Positions 48,504-60,019 of a stretch of 64,000 bases of DNA are shown one piece after another. The notes under the pieces were generated by a model that was not told the DNA's origin, did not search any database, and saw only the letters and a program-made list of their open reading frames with translations. Origin of the DNA: Limanda limanda (lineage: Eukaryota; Chordata; Actinopteri; Pleuronectiformes; Pleuronectidae). Location of the stretch: the NCBI RefSeq assembly GCF_963576545.1, contig NC_083639.1, positions 20,926,118 through 20,990,117 on the forward strand. The letters run 5' to 3'. How positions within the stretch are numbered: position 1 is the stretch's first letter; each line of letters starts with the position of its first letter. Both the position numbers and the translations under genes were made by a program.

Positions 48504-49378
48504 TCATATATATGGACAAAGGGAGAGAATATAATGATTTTTTTCCATAGTGTTAATCATTTACCTTTTTCTACCCAGCAGCACCTTAGCTGTGAGAATG
48601 AGCACTTTATGCATAATAACATTTGCATTAGCCCTAATATAAATGTTAAAAGGGCAAACAGCCACACACACTCAAACACACACATTGATTGATTATGGTG
48701 TCGAAATGAGAATATATCCCAGCCTAACTTTCTCTAATTGGTTTCATAGCCTTTTCCCTTGAGAAGTACCTCGTGAATTTAAAGAAAAGGGAGAAAAAGA
48801 CATATATCACATCTAACTTGGTCTCGTACTGTAATTCTGAGCTGGAAACAAGACTTCTAAAACTACAACGTCTTTCTCCTTGACTCTGATGAGTAGCTGA
48901 TGAAGTCATAAACAACGGGCCGGTGATAGCAATTAGGCCGTCAAACAGCAGCACAACAATCTTCAGCACTCCTCCGCATCCCAGAGGAGCACTGATGGGG
49001 AAAAAACAGGAGAAACAACGGCAGAGGAAGGAAGGAAAGAGGAAGCTTGCGCTGCGAGGAGGAGGGGGAGAAGAACTTTGTGAGAGCTCACATCTAATCA
49101 GGGAATCCTCCTTCTCAATCTCTCTGGGCAACACACACTTGCACATTAACACACACCCGTACAAACACACACAGAGGCTTGACCTCCACGAGCTGATGTC
49201 GCTCCTTGGTACTCCATCGCCCTCCCACCGGCTGACCTGATTGGCTAATGACGGCTCATTTATCTTGATGCAGCACCTGCAGTGTCTACAAGGTTTATGT
49301 GTGTGAGTGTGTGCCAGAAAGAGTGTGTGTTTCAAAATGTCTATGTAGACCAAACACTCACGCACGCACTCATGCACA

Positions 49379-49381
<3 letters not shown>

Positions 49382-49466
<85 letters not shown>
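49382..49466. repeat. (CA)n microsatellite
   Basis: About 42 CA units. Part of a 399-codon minus-strand open frame that exists only because this array and the adjoining purine-rich DNA lack stop codons. Confidence 0.97.
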
Positions 49467-49554
49467 AGTCTAGATATCTCATCACAGCTCCACCAACTCT
49501 ATCTACACCAGCACTGCCCTTGCTGCAACAGCTTGCACACATTGGTACACCTAG

Positions 49555-49920
49555 GGGAAATGATGGAGAGGAGAAAGAAGAGGAGGAGGAGAGGATGGAG
49601 AGGAGCAGTGAGGTGGTGCAGAGTAAGAGGAGGGAGACAATGATAAAAGAGGAAATGAAGTGGGTGGACGGAGGGAGGAAGGGGAGAAAGGAGGAATGAG
49701 GGGAGTAATAAAAGCAGCAAAACAGGCGATGGTAGAAGGGAGAGAAAAAGCAGATCAACGGGGAAAAAAGCAGAGGATGAAGAGGAACAAGAGGAGGATG
49801 GATAAAAGAATAACAGAAAAAAAACTGGAAAAGAGATAAAAGAGAAGGGAATGGGAAGAGGAAACAACCAGAGGAGAGAATGGAGGAGGGGAGATCAAAT
49901 GAAGGGAAAGGGGATTGATG
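49555..49920. repeat. Purine-rich (GA/GGA) tract, about 365 bp
   Basis: The plus strand is overwhelmingly A and G with scattered pyrimidines, built of irregular GGA, GAAA and GAGG units. Such strand asymmetry can favour triplex (H-DNA) formation. The long minus-strand frames over it (S/L/P/F-rich) are artefacts. Confidence 0.85.
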
Positions 49921-50130
49921 CATGTTTTATTCACTCGCGCTAACACCTCTTTAATTACCACAGCTGAATTCACTGCCCGAGTGTGATCACTGCATGAGTG
50001 TGTGTGAGGCGCTATAATATCTGCAATGCACAGCCATCATTAATTATCAAGTAGGCTGAATAAGTGGGGCCAGCCAAAGGGACAAGCCCAGCAACCCTAT
50101 GGAGTCTGTATGATCCAAGCAAACCTGAAT
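49920..50130. promoter_or_regulatory. Candidate conserved noncoding element
   Basis: Abruptly non-repetitive after the purine tract: CTCTTTAATTACCACAGCTG, CATCATTAATTATCAAGTAG and GGCTGAATAAGTGGGG. Several palindromic TAATTA cores and an E-box-like CAGCTG. No frame. Confidence 0.3.
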
Positions 50131-51390
50131 CCCCTTAATATGCATGTAAGCATCCTTACTTTACGTTGTTTGAGTCACACCACTTAAAAACCATAACATG
50201 CCCATGACATTCTTACTATGATTGTAATGCCTCAAGTAAAGGAAACATTACATAGATTACAAACTTGGCATTTCACCCCTACGGCCATTGGTTCTATCAT
50301 AAAAAAGTCCAATGGGGAAACCACCACCAAGACTCTTCAGAATACCAATACTAATACTACTTATAATTATGACTAGTGGTGGTTATCAACACACTAACAC
50401 CACCACTAGTCATTGTAAGGTAACATGCTGTCTGTAAGTAACAAAACAAGTTCATAAAGTTGAAAATGTGCAGACGCAATTGATTCCAATGGTAATAATT
50501 GAGAGTTCTCCTTTTAAAATAGTTTAATTGATAGTGTTAATATAAGTTTTTTTAAAGATGTAATTGGATGGAGGTTTTACAGCCAAATGAGATACCTGAG
50601 ATCATTCCTCATATCTTTGACTCTGAACTACAACTTTAGGGCTGATGCTGAACGATTTCTCAGACTCAGTTATTCGTAACTGTTTATAAATAATCTAGTT
50701 GTTTTTGTGAAAGTTCTGTATAAGGTTGTATCAAGCTACTTCATTGAAATTGGAAAATATTTTGTCCATGGTCAAAAGAAACCAATGTAAACTGATGTGA
50801 ATCTAAATTTCTGGTGTCAAACAACTTGTTTGCACAACCACCGGCATTCTCTTCACTTACAATTTGTTTCCTCTTGCTATAAAAACAACCACACAACCTT
50901 CACCATTGCCTACAGGAAGAGTCATTCCCTTTGCGACCACAAGGGGTTAATGGTCAGAAAACTATTAAAAATGGTTGTTTTAACTCTGTATGTCCTATTT
51001 AGAACGTTACATACTTGCTCAATGTTGAGATCAATATTTTACGTAAAAACTTGTAGAATGTGACACCTGCCTTCTCGCCCATAGTGGACAATCAAAGTAC
51101 TGCAGGCAGTAACTGGCCTTTCAATTGCCAAACTCAAAATTCAAAATTTTTATTTAACCATGAGATTTCAATGTTTCATTCAAACATGGACTTTATATTC
51201 CAAGTAGTGACATATGAAAAGTACATAAATTTAGGAAAAACATACGAGGAAATGTTTGTTGAAAATAAAAAAAATGTAAAATCCAATTATGAATACTTTC
51301 ATTTTAACTTTTGTTAAATAATATGTTACCCTCAGCATGGAGCAACTACCCTGAGCTTACTTTCCTTTCTCTTTAAACCTCTTCATCAGC
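50131..51390. other. AT-rich unique DNA, no gene seen
   Basis: Nothing beyond short random frames. Confidence 0.4.
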
Positions 51391-51394
51391 GACA

Positions 51395-51780
51395 GCCGTG
51401 TCCGGAGCATTATGATTTCATGTTGTCCGTCCATACATCACTCTCTTCTGAAGGTGAATTCTCAGGAACACCTTCAGGGAATTTCTGCAAATGTGGCCCA
51501 GACAATTCAGTTGAATTCAAGGATGAACTGATGAGAGTTTAATGGTCAAAGGACAAACTTCACTGTGACCTTACAACAAGTTTCTGGCCATGACTCAGAT
51601 TTAACACAAATGTCTAAAATTATGAAGGTGTGACATTTTCCACAAGGTCAAAGGTCAGCTTCCCTTTGACATCATAATGTTCTGTAGAAAACACTTTCCC
51701 GGCCATTATTTAACACCATATCTCAGGCGCAGCAGGGGAGATTGGGACCGCAAGGCGGTAACACCAGTTTTATATAATTT
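51395..51780 (+). repeat. Common teleost interspersed repeat (noncoding)
   Basis: Contains CAGGAACACCTTCAGGGAAT followed by TTCTGCAAATGTGG, TTCAAGGATGAACTGATGAG, AATGGTCAAAGGACAAACTTCACTGTGACC, CACAAGGTCAAAGGTCAGCTTC and GGCCATTATTTAACACCATATCTCAGG. These occur in the order I remember for a frequent fish repeat (GGAACACCTTGAGGGAATTTC ... GGTCAAAGGTCAAGGTCACTGTGACC). Ends are approximate. Confidence 0.6.
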
Positions 51781-51835
51781 GATTACCGCAATCTCCCTAC
51801 ATGTAATGCCTTACTCATCCATCTCTCTTTCCCAT

Positions 51836-51865
51836 CTCCTCCTCCTCCTCCTCCTCCTCCTCCTC
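51836..51865. repeat. (CTC)n microsatellite
   Basis: Ten CTC/TCC units. Confidence 0.95.
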
Positions 51866-52299
51866 GTCTGCTTCCTGACTGCAGAGAGAGGAGGGTTTGC
51901 ATGTATTACGTCTGCTTTTGTTCTTTGCTGTCGGCTCGTTGTCCAAGAGAAAGAACAGGAGAGAGTGGAGAGGAAAAGGGCAGTTAGTGAGGGAGATGGA
52001 GGGCAGGTGGGGGGGTAGGGGATGAGCGGGTCCTGACGTGACGGCCGTCTTGACTGTCAGTAGATATTGGAAATGACCCTCGCTCCTGCAACCCCCACCC
52101 TCACATCCTCGTGTCTCTCTTTGTGCGTCCTTATCTTTTATTTTCTCTCTCAAGCCAGGTGCTGCTTATCCAGCCTTCAGCACATCTTATCCCGGCTGCC
52201 GTCTACCCCCCCCTTCCCACCCTGCTTTATCGCTTCACCACCACAAACTCACACTTTGACATATTAAGCCACACACTCCTTCAACCTGCTTCCCAGTCT

Positions 52300-52327
52300 T
52301 CCTCCTCCTCCTCCTCCTCCTCCTCCT
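52300..52327. repeat. (CCT)n microsatellite
   Basis: Nine CCT units. Confidence 0.95.
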
Positions 52328-52444
52328 TTCCCCCCTTTCCATATCTTCCGTTGTTCTCTCCCTCTCCGGGACCACTGGATGCGGCTGACGGGCCGTGACC
52401 TCTCCTATCTCTGCTCTGGAGCCGCCTCTAACAGACAGATGGGG

Positions 52445-52490
52445 CAGGCAGGCAGACAGACAGGTAGGCAGGTAGACAGACGGGTAAGAA
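52445..52490. repeat. Tetranucleotide (GGCA/GACA/GGTA)n
   Basis: Irregular tandem GGCAGGCAGACAGACAGG and GGCAGGTAGACAGACGG units. Confidence 0.85.
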
Positions 52491-53083
52491 CACATCAACT
52501 CCTGTCCTGGGGGCTTAATCCTTCTGATTTCTCCACTGAGGCAGCCATCTATACACTGTAGCATCCGAGAGCCGGAACAGACAAATCCATACAGCTTAAA
52601 CTCAGAAGTCAAGTGTTTTGTAAGCAAGTCACACACTATAACATCTCATGTGTTTATTTTTATCATTATTTTCTTGGCAGTGTTTGCAAACTTTATTCCC
52701 ATAGGCTGTGATGTTTCCAAATCTCCCAATCTGAGGCATCTTATTGTCCTCACGCCTCCTGTGTCCAGCAGTGAGTTCTCAGTGTGTAAGCTTTGCCAGC
52801 AGCTCGACATTATTGCAGCATTATTTCTCCCTGCTACAGCATATTCGCTTCATATAATTTTACTGGTGAATTTGCATCTAATCTTTGAACTTTTTTTTCT
52901 CTTTGAGTGCAAGTGTTGTAGCTGCTGGCGGTAGCAGCAGGAGGGCGAGAGGGAGGGAGGGTGGCGAGGCTGCCTGAGCCGAGCTCTTCGTCCTGATTTA
53001 GAATTAGATCTATTTCTGTTCACCCTCCAAACCCCGCCGGGAAATATTTAAATCTGCCTTGGAATTTGTGTGTATGCACATGC

Positions 53084-53084
<1 letters not shown>

Positions 53085-53134
<50 letters not shown>
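53085..53134. repeat. (GT)n microsatellite
   Basis: About 25 GT units. Confidence 0.97.
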
Positions 53135-53136
<2 letters not shown>

Positions 53137-53419
53137 CATATGTCTGTGAAACAGAAGTGACAAAGATGAAAGAGAGTGAGAGAAGAAGAGGTTAATTAAA
53201 TATATAAACTGTTGGCTGGTTGTTTCTAAAATGTGCACGAAGTAGAGAGCTTTAGCAGAGCGCTTCACTATGAGCGGTCATGCTAATTAACAAAAACCAG
53301 AAAGAATGAGAAAGAAGGGAAGATAGAAAGAATCGATATAGATACAAGATAGACGGAAGAAATCGAACAAAAATGCAAAGGAGGGAGTGTTTGCAGGCTC
53401 AGTGTGAACAAGCGGGGAG

Positions 53420-53435
53420 CACGACTTAAGTCGTG
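53420..53435. other. Perfect 16-bp palindrome
   Basis: CACGACTTAAGTCGTG is its own reverse complement. It sits in CpG-containing DNA about 300 bp from the minus-strand donor at 53,750. Possibly a dimeric factor site, possibly chance. Confidence 0.8.
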
Positions 53436-53750
53436 GTCAGTAATTCATACGCAGAGCACGTACAGACTGAGTCGCGCTCACCCTCCGGCTACACACACAT
53501 AACGGGGCTTTAACACACTCGCTCACAATCACACCAGCAGTCTTGAGCCACAATCTCAACTCCACATCCGATGCTACAGCCATCCAAATGTCACTGAAGG
53601 CTCCTTTGACCCCTGTTAACATGAACACACACCCAGAGAAAACCACACACACTACACAAATAGAAGACACACACTTTTACAACTAAAAGAAAAGACAAAA
53701 AGTAAAGACTAAAAGTACGTTAACCGGATAAGGAGGAAACACATACTCAC

Positions 53751-54000
53751 CTAAGGGTGGAACCCGGTGCTCGGCTGCGCGGTTGTGGAGAAATGACCCG
53801 CTGTATCCCCCCCGTCCTTGCACTGACACATGCACGCCCGTGTGAGTGCGTACACACACTCAGCGACGAGGTGTGTGTAAGGACAATGAGACTGGACTGG
53901 CGGGAGCTAAGCAGCGGGAGTAGGAGGAGGAGGAGGAGGAGGAGGAGGAGGAGGAGAGAGGGAGGGAGGAGGGAGATGCGTGGTTGGGCGGGAAGGTGAA
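53751..54000 (-). other. Candidate minus-strand first (leader) exon with ideal splice donor
   Basis: On the minus strand the sequence ...CCGGGTTCCACCCTTAG is followed by GTGAGTATG, a near-perfect vertebrate donor, with the last exon base at 53,751. The exon body is GC- and CpG-rich (GCGCAGCCGAGCACCGGG, GCTTAGCTCCCGCCAG) and contains a (CTC)n run, typical of vertebrate 5' UTRs. No long meaningful frame is present, so it would be noncoding leader. The upstream end is not defined. If real, the transcript runs leftward, towards the candidate exon at 37,261-37,096. Confidence 0.45.
53921..53956. repeat. (GGA)n microsatellite
   Basis: Twelve GGA units on the plus strand, lying in the candidate leader exon. 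Confidence 0.95.
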
Positions 54001-55146
54001 GAGAAGAGAGAGAGAGACAGAGTGAATAATGAAATACAGCAGAAAAAAACGTGAAAAGGGTTCCACTGAAGCCGAGTTCTTTTTGTTCCATTTGTGGACT
54101 TGCGTGTGTGTATGTTTGTCACAGAATATGTTTAGGTGACCATCTATGTCTGTGTGTGTGTGTGTGAGTGTGTCACATTTTAGAGTGTAAAATGTGTTAA
54201 TGGGACTGTGTGTGTGTGTGTGTGATGGCTCTGAAGGTTCGCCTGTTGGTCTCATGAGACTTGGCGCCCTGGCAGAAAGTGTAGCAAGTGTGTGTGTGTG
54301 CGTGTGTGTGTGCCCTTCTCTCCATCCTGAAGCTCAGCAGCATTACAACACGTCTTATGTCTTCTTATCTGAGAAGCTCCCAAGTCTGCTCTTTTTCTTC
54401 ACTTCTCTCTCTCTCTCTGTCTCTGTCTTTTGCCTCTCCGGGGAAATACCTCTGCCAGCCTCTTCGAAAAGGTCTCTTGGCCACTCGAGCTACCAAATTC
54501 TCCTTCTCTCTCCCCTTCTTTCACTTACTTCTCACTCAGCTTTGCACTGTAAAAAATCCAGTGTAATCAAATCATTTTTTGTTAAAAAACTGTGTCCATT
54601 AATAAGACATCTCCCACAGATTTCTTTTTGACTAAATAACCTAAAGCAAGAAAGAAGAAGGAGAGACCAAAACCAACAATGTATTAATGCTTTATTCAGT
54701 ATTCTCTGTGGAGCTGATTATCTTCTTTTATCACCTTTTCAGTCCGTTGTGGCCCAAAAACCTCAAGAGCCACATCCATGACGTCTTTCAACCTTTTTTT
54801 AAATGAATCCCACAAACACTTAAAACCTGTAAAAAGTTATTGAGCATTAAGTGAGTTTTCATGCCAAGCTAAAATAGTCGAATAAGTACCCAGCTGTTTT
54901 AAGAAATGATTTGCTCTTTCTTTGAAATGAATTTGAAAGCTCATATGTGTTTGTGGGGTTCAGAGACAGACAGAGTAGACAAGTTGAAAATGCTGAAGGA
55001 TGCTCAAACACATAGTAGGTTTTGGTGTTTTCTTGGGATTAGTTGACAATTTGAAATATACAGATAAAAAACAGCCTTATCCCTGAATAATTACACCAAA
55101 CAGATTTGATAAGGAGGAGGTATATGAAGTGTGTGCCACTTAAGGC

Positions 55147-55151
<5 letters not shown>

Positions 55152-55202
<51 letters not shown>
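55152..55202. repeat. (CA)n microsatellite
   Basis: About 25 CA units. Confidence 0.97.
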
Positions 55203-55204
<2 letters not shown>

Positions 55205-55847
55205 CACATCCACCCCTGAGCTCCAGGTGTGTTTGAGTGTGTGTGATGTGTGTTTGCATGTGTGTGTAGTGCAGAGTGGGCTCAATCCTCCGGCTCAACC
55301 ACAGAGAAGCCAATCTCCACATCCAATTATTTGCTTCTCAAAGGCAGACAGATGGAGAGAGCGGGGGAAAACAGAGAGCGAGGTAAAGACGCACAGAGTA
55401 AGAATTAGAGAGAGAGGAGAGAGAGAGAGGGAGTCTCTTTGAGTGTCTGTGCAGGAGGGAATTAATTAGGATAAAAAAGAAATGGAGGGAAGAAAAAGTC
55501 TCTTCTCTGCTCGAGAATAGTTTCTCAATTAGTCAAAGTCCCAAACAGAGCCTGTGGACACAACTGTGGCGGGCGAGCGAGAGAGTGTGCTGAGAGCGAG
55601 GGAGAGAGGGAGATCAAAACCCACAAGGAAAAAACGCCAAAAGGGACAGAAGAGCCGAGGTTGTTAGAGAAATGATCGGCAAGAGCATGATACATGTTGT
55701 GTGTATATATTTTGTGTTCTTTTTTTGTGTCTCCGTACCCTCCTAGGCGAGCGCTGGCTGTCCTGCCTCCTCAGTCCTGTTATTCTTCTGTCAGTCCACT
55801 TCTTTTCTTTCTTCTCCTTCTCCCTCCTTCTGCCTTCTGCCGTGCAG

Positions 55848-55869
55848 GATATTCCATCAATGGCTCACG
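55848..55869 (+). CDS. Weak candidate 22-nt microexon
   Basis: A good polypyrimidine tract ends TTCTGCCGTGCAG at 55,847, and GTGAGTGG begins at 55,870, so both splice signals are close to consensus. The 22 nt between them read, by frame, as IPSMAH, IFHQWLT or YSINGS. All three frames are open. Pyrimidine-rich DNA is common here, so a chance acceptor is plausible. A longer exon using a later donor is also possible. Confidence 0.2.
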
Positions 55870-56019
55870 GTGAGTGGAGGCATCGATGGGCTCCAAACAT
55901 ACTTCAGCCTTCGCTCTCTTCTCCTCGCCTCTTCTTTTCTCCGTTTCCGCCTCTCTCTTCTCGCTGTCGTCTGGCCGGAGCATTTTTCTTTCTTCCCGGC
56001 AGCGGTGACACACCACAAG

Positions 56020-56065
56020 GCGTAGGGGGGTTTGGGGGTTGAGGATGAGGAGGGGGGGGTGAGAG
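56020..56065 (+). other. G-run cluster, possible G-quadruplex
   Basis: Runs of 6, 5 and 8 G on the plus strand (GGGGGGTTTGGGGG then a 13-nt spacer and GGGGGGGG). The eight-G run could supply two tetrad columns. Confidence 0.45.
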
Positions 56066-56309
56066 AGACGGAAAGAGAGCAGAAACAAAAAGAAAAGGGA
56101 GAAATAGAGGGATGGAGGGAGGTAAAAGAACAAGTGTAGGTAGATGGAACAGCGAGCGGGGAATGACGGGAAGAGGCAGGTGGAACGGGTAGTGACACAT
56201 CGTGGAGGTGTGTGTCTGCGTGTGAGTGAGTGTGTCAGAGCACGGGGGCCGTCCTTCTAACCGACACACACCACCAACGAGAAAGAGGTGGTGGAGGACA
56301 AATAAATAA

Positions 56310-56430
56310 ATACGTAGATAGATAGATAGATTCCTTCTCACCTCTCCCACACACACTCACACATATACACAGACACACACAAACACACACACATATATAT
56401 ATATAATATAAACACACACACACACACACT
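56310..56430. repeat. (GATA)n, (CA)n and (TA)n compound simple repeat
   Basis: AGATAGATAGATAGAT, then CA runs, ATATATATATA and another CA run. Confidence 0.9.
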
Positions 56431-56519
56431 TGCTTACTTCATTCACTCGGTTTGGCCATGATACGCATGGCTAACCTACTCACGGAGACAGAGCTGAGCC
56501 CTGAACTGAATCCTAATGG

Positions 56520-56572
56520 AGGAGCGGGAGGGAGGATGAAGAGGAGGAGGAGAGGGAGGAGGGTGTATCAGG
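56520..56572. repeat. Purine-rich (GGA/AGG) tract
   Basis: GGAGCGGGAGGGAGGATG followed by AAGAGGAGGAGGAG units on the plus strand. Confidence 0.8.
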
Positions 56573-56699
56573 CGAGCAGGTGTCCCCTTGACGTCTATTG
56601 TTCCCATCAATGTGTGTCCGTGTGTGTGTGTTCAGCTCTTTGCAGTGTGTGTGTATGTGTGCACGAGCAGGAGCATGTGAGCTTTTCATTGTAGCGAAG

Positions 56700-58580
56700 T
56701 GGCTGAAACGATCCACACGTGCATCTGACTCGGGGACGAGCTCCAATTCTATTTCTGGGGATTCAAACTGCTGTGAGCCAAATGTTCTATTGGAAAAAAA
56801 CTACAGCAAGGATTCCGTGTTTCCCCCAAGAAAATCTGGCTTTGGAAGTTGTAAGTCATTTTGAAAGTGTCTCGCTGACAGGCAGCTCAATTCCATTGTT
56901 CAGAAACACAAGTGGTTTTTTTTCTTGGCAGTGATGTCAAACAGATTGTCACAGCAACATGAGAATAACTCGGTTCCAAAAACAAAGAAGCTTTAGGCTT
57001 TTTAGGCAAATTGGCCCAGTGATCAGCTATCATTAGACTGACTGGGGGCTCCGTCCTTAAACATGTCTTCCAGTTTCCCTTGAAGCTGTTTAATTCTACC
57101 TCACACTGTACAAGTAAATGGTCTGAGATGTGAAGCCAAAGCTCATAATTACCAAACTGGGGTTTTCGTCAAAAGAGAAGAAATCTAAGTTTGTTAGCTA
57201 GCAAAGCTAAGAAGGGAGAAACATGCTGCCTTGGTCATTTGTCTTTCTGTTTCTTGAAAAGCCCCAAAACAGATGTGTAGCTATATCACGTAAGTGGCTT
57301 GGAAGGCGTGGGCTATTTTGCTAAGAAGGAGCACTACGTTTGAGACCACTAAATTGTAAATTGATCACAAGCCAATCTCTGAATGCTGAACTCCAAGAAC
57401 CCATTTAAAACCTCTTTTTCTTTCTTGTGGTGCAATTGCTGCAGCCATAAACTACATTTCCTACTATTGTGTTTTGTCACTTTGTGCAAGAGCAGTGAGG
57501 GAAAAGGTGTTGATCTTGGGGGAACCGTCTCTTGACTTTGCCTCAACTGCTGCACCTCCTCTGAACAAAGCATCGCAAACGCTAGACAACATGGCTGAGT
57601 TTCAGTCTGGCTCTAAAATGAGTCACATGTCTGAGAAATCGGGTCAGTAACAGACAGTAGAGTAGAAAATGTGGTATGAAATGTTTTCATACCACAATGT
57701 AAAGCGTTGAGGTCTGGAGCTAAAGTACACTGTTGTGATCACTTACGTCTCCATCATATCCTTACAGCAAGGTTCGTAATTTATCTAGAGCTTTTCTGCC
57801 TTCACTCTAATCTTGTAAGCCACCATGAAGTCTTCAGAAGAATTACAGTTTGATATTTGTGGAAGTACACTTATGGTGATGTGTAATCGATACCTCTCCT
57901 CTATCTGTAAATATGCAGCTACAGCTCAGTAAGACTAACGGCCTTATCTGGGAACTGATAAACACAAATATTACCCACTGAATCCAAACCTGAGCTGGCT
58001 TCAGGAATAACACTGCTTGTTTCTAGATCTGTTTCGCCATTTCAGTGGTGCAGTTTCATAATAGTGACTCAATGCACTCGTCAATCTCAGCTGTCAATTA
58101 TTACGTCTCACCCCATTTTTATATCATCAAACAACTAATTAAAACCAAATTAATCAGAAACCTGAACACTTGAACAAAAAATACCTTAGAGCTAAACTTT
58201 GTACTTTTATGTTTTAGTTTGGTCCATGTTCCGTCCACTAAGATGGAGGAGGTGGCGTCTATGACTGGTATTGCATCCAGTCAGCAGGGGGCAATCCAGA
58301 TATTTGTCTTCATTTTGGGGTCTGTCATGTCTTCTGTTTAGAACCATTGTTTGATATGTTGCAAGCAACATTAAAAAGAAGGTTTTCGTCTGGATCTGCA
58401 AATATTCAGGGCACAGCCTCGAAGATCAAGGTCAGTGGTTGTTTGTGTGATCTGTTTTTTTCCCGCCTGACCTGCTAGTGTTTGTGTTTCTGTCCCATTG
58501 GCTGAGCTGTCTCATTTATTACTGTGTGTATGTGCAGTGTTTATACCCTCTTGAGTCTTGAGAATGTTTTAAGTTTGTTG
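56700..58580. other. No gene seen; one probable interspersed repeat
   Basis: AT-rich DNA. The stretch 58,205-58,350 (TTTGGTCCATGTTCCGTCCA, AGATGGAGGAGGTGG, GCATCCAGTCAGCAGGGGGC, TTCATTTTGGGG, CTGTCATGTC) resembles a frequent teleost repeat. No coding evidence. Confidence 0.4.
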
Positions 58581-58583
58581 CAA

Positions 58584-58633
<50 letters not shown>
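58584..58633. repeat. (CA)n microsatellite
   Basis: About 24 CA units. Confidence 0.97.
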
Positions 58634-58635
<2 letters not shown>

Positions 58636-59047
58636 TAAAGTGTCTAGAAAAACATATTTATTTCTTAATTGACGAGTTATGACTTGATCAAGTTTTTTGA
58701 CCCTAGATTCAAGTCTATTAATCGTGTTATATCTTATTTAGAGCATCGTGAGCCAATTCCTGTGAAAAAAAATTCACAGAAGGTTGTTTCTCTCAGGTGA
58801 GTCTCCTCACACTGGGGGGGGGGGTAAAGTTGTACATCTCACCTGTCTGCAGCGAGGCCTGACGCTGCTGTCGCTCTGTCTCCCCCGCTCCTTTTCTCTC
58901 ATTTCCTCCCTCGCTCTTGTCCACTGGAGGTTGCTCCCGAGGCTGTCGCCGCTCTCTGCCCACATATTGTATTTGGCACTGCATCTACCTAAAGAGGCGA
59001 GCTGTCCTCCCCCTCTGTCTGTGCACTGTCCTCATCCTCCATTTCAG

Positions 59048-59105
59048 CCTCCTCCTCCTCCTCCTCCTCCTCCTCCTCCTCCTCCTCCTCCTCCTCCTCC
59101 TCGTC
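59048..59105. repeat. (CCT)n microsatellite, longest trinucleotide array
   Basis: About 19 units. It generates poly-P and poly-L frames on the plus strand and poly-R and poly-E frames on the minus strand, none of which are genes. Confidence 0.97.
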
Positions 59106-59457
59106 ATCATTCTGTTGAAGTAGGCTATGTGACTTAGGAAATGATACTGTGTGGCTTTGCAACTGCACTTGGCTGTAAGCATCATGAGGATATTGCCTCC
59201 ATGTATTGCAACTGTTTTTCCACTGTCTACTTCTGCCCTGTTCCTTTCTCTTGTTGTGCTTCAGTGCTTCAACTAATGTTAAAGGTACAAAGCAAATGAA
59301 TAACATTGCCTAGAGCACCAACACTTCTGTCTGATCTTTCGTCAATCCTTTGTTTTGCATTTAGTACCCACTGTACCCACTTCCAAGCAGACTGCATTAA
59401 CCTGCCACCATCTCTCTCCAAATGCTGCATCTCTGTATCCTGGATATATTGTGTCAT

Positions 59458-59725
59458 TAAAGCTAAGGTTTGTAATCCTGGATAAGCTATCAAGAGCATG
59501 TTACCCCTTAAGAAAATTAAGTCAATACATCCCAACCCCTCCCATCGGCCCTCTCTTCAAAACTTCAGCTCCAAAACACATTAACGTGCACAGACTGACA
59601 ACTGCTAGAGGAAGACTTTTCCATGACTTCTTTGCTAACTTCTGGCTATTATCTCTGCTTCAGTGGTGTATGTCTGCCCACCATCTGCTATCAGGACATG
59701 AAGAGGATTTCAACAAATAAACTGT
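59458..59725 (+). repeat. Dispersed repeat B, copy 2
   Basis: Partner of 40,985-41,215 in the same orientation. This copy has an extra block (TCTGGCTATTATCTCTGCTT to about 59,690) not seen in the first. Confidence 0.65.
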
Positions 59726-60019
59726 TTGCATGGTCAGGATACTCTCGTCAGGCTTTTACAGACGCATAAAACCAGAAATTCGTGTTTTTCGAAGTCTTAA
59801 ATGATGGATGAATGCTTCAGAGTTGATGTGTGAACGGAATGACTTAACGTGAGGATGCATTGGTTTTTAAACATGATGCAAATTTCAGACAAAAGCTACA
59901 GGCATGTGCAAAGGCGTAACTACAAAGGGAAAAACTGGGTCTGGCTGGGTCTTAAATCAAAAAACAACAAACCTTTACTTCAATTTTGACAATATGGGAA
60001 TATAGGAATAACAATAATG

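Noticed and set aside
48724..49923. 399-codon open frame on the minus strand, the longest in the window
   Set aside because: It spans a (CA)n array and a purine-rich tract, both of which lack stop codons by composition. The product is S/L/F/P-rich with a (CV)n run and has no domain.
58989..59306. Frames with poly-E, poly-R, poly-P and poly-L
   Set aside because: They arise from the (CCT)n array at 59,048-59,105 and are open in several frames at once.
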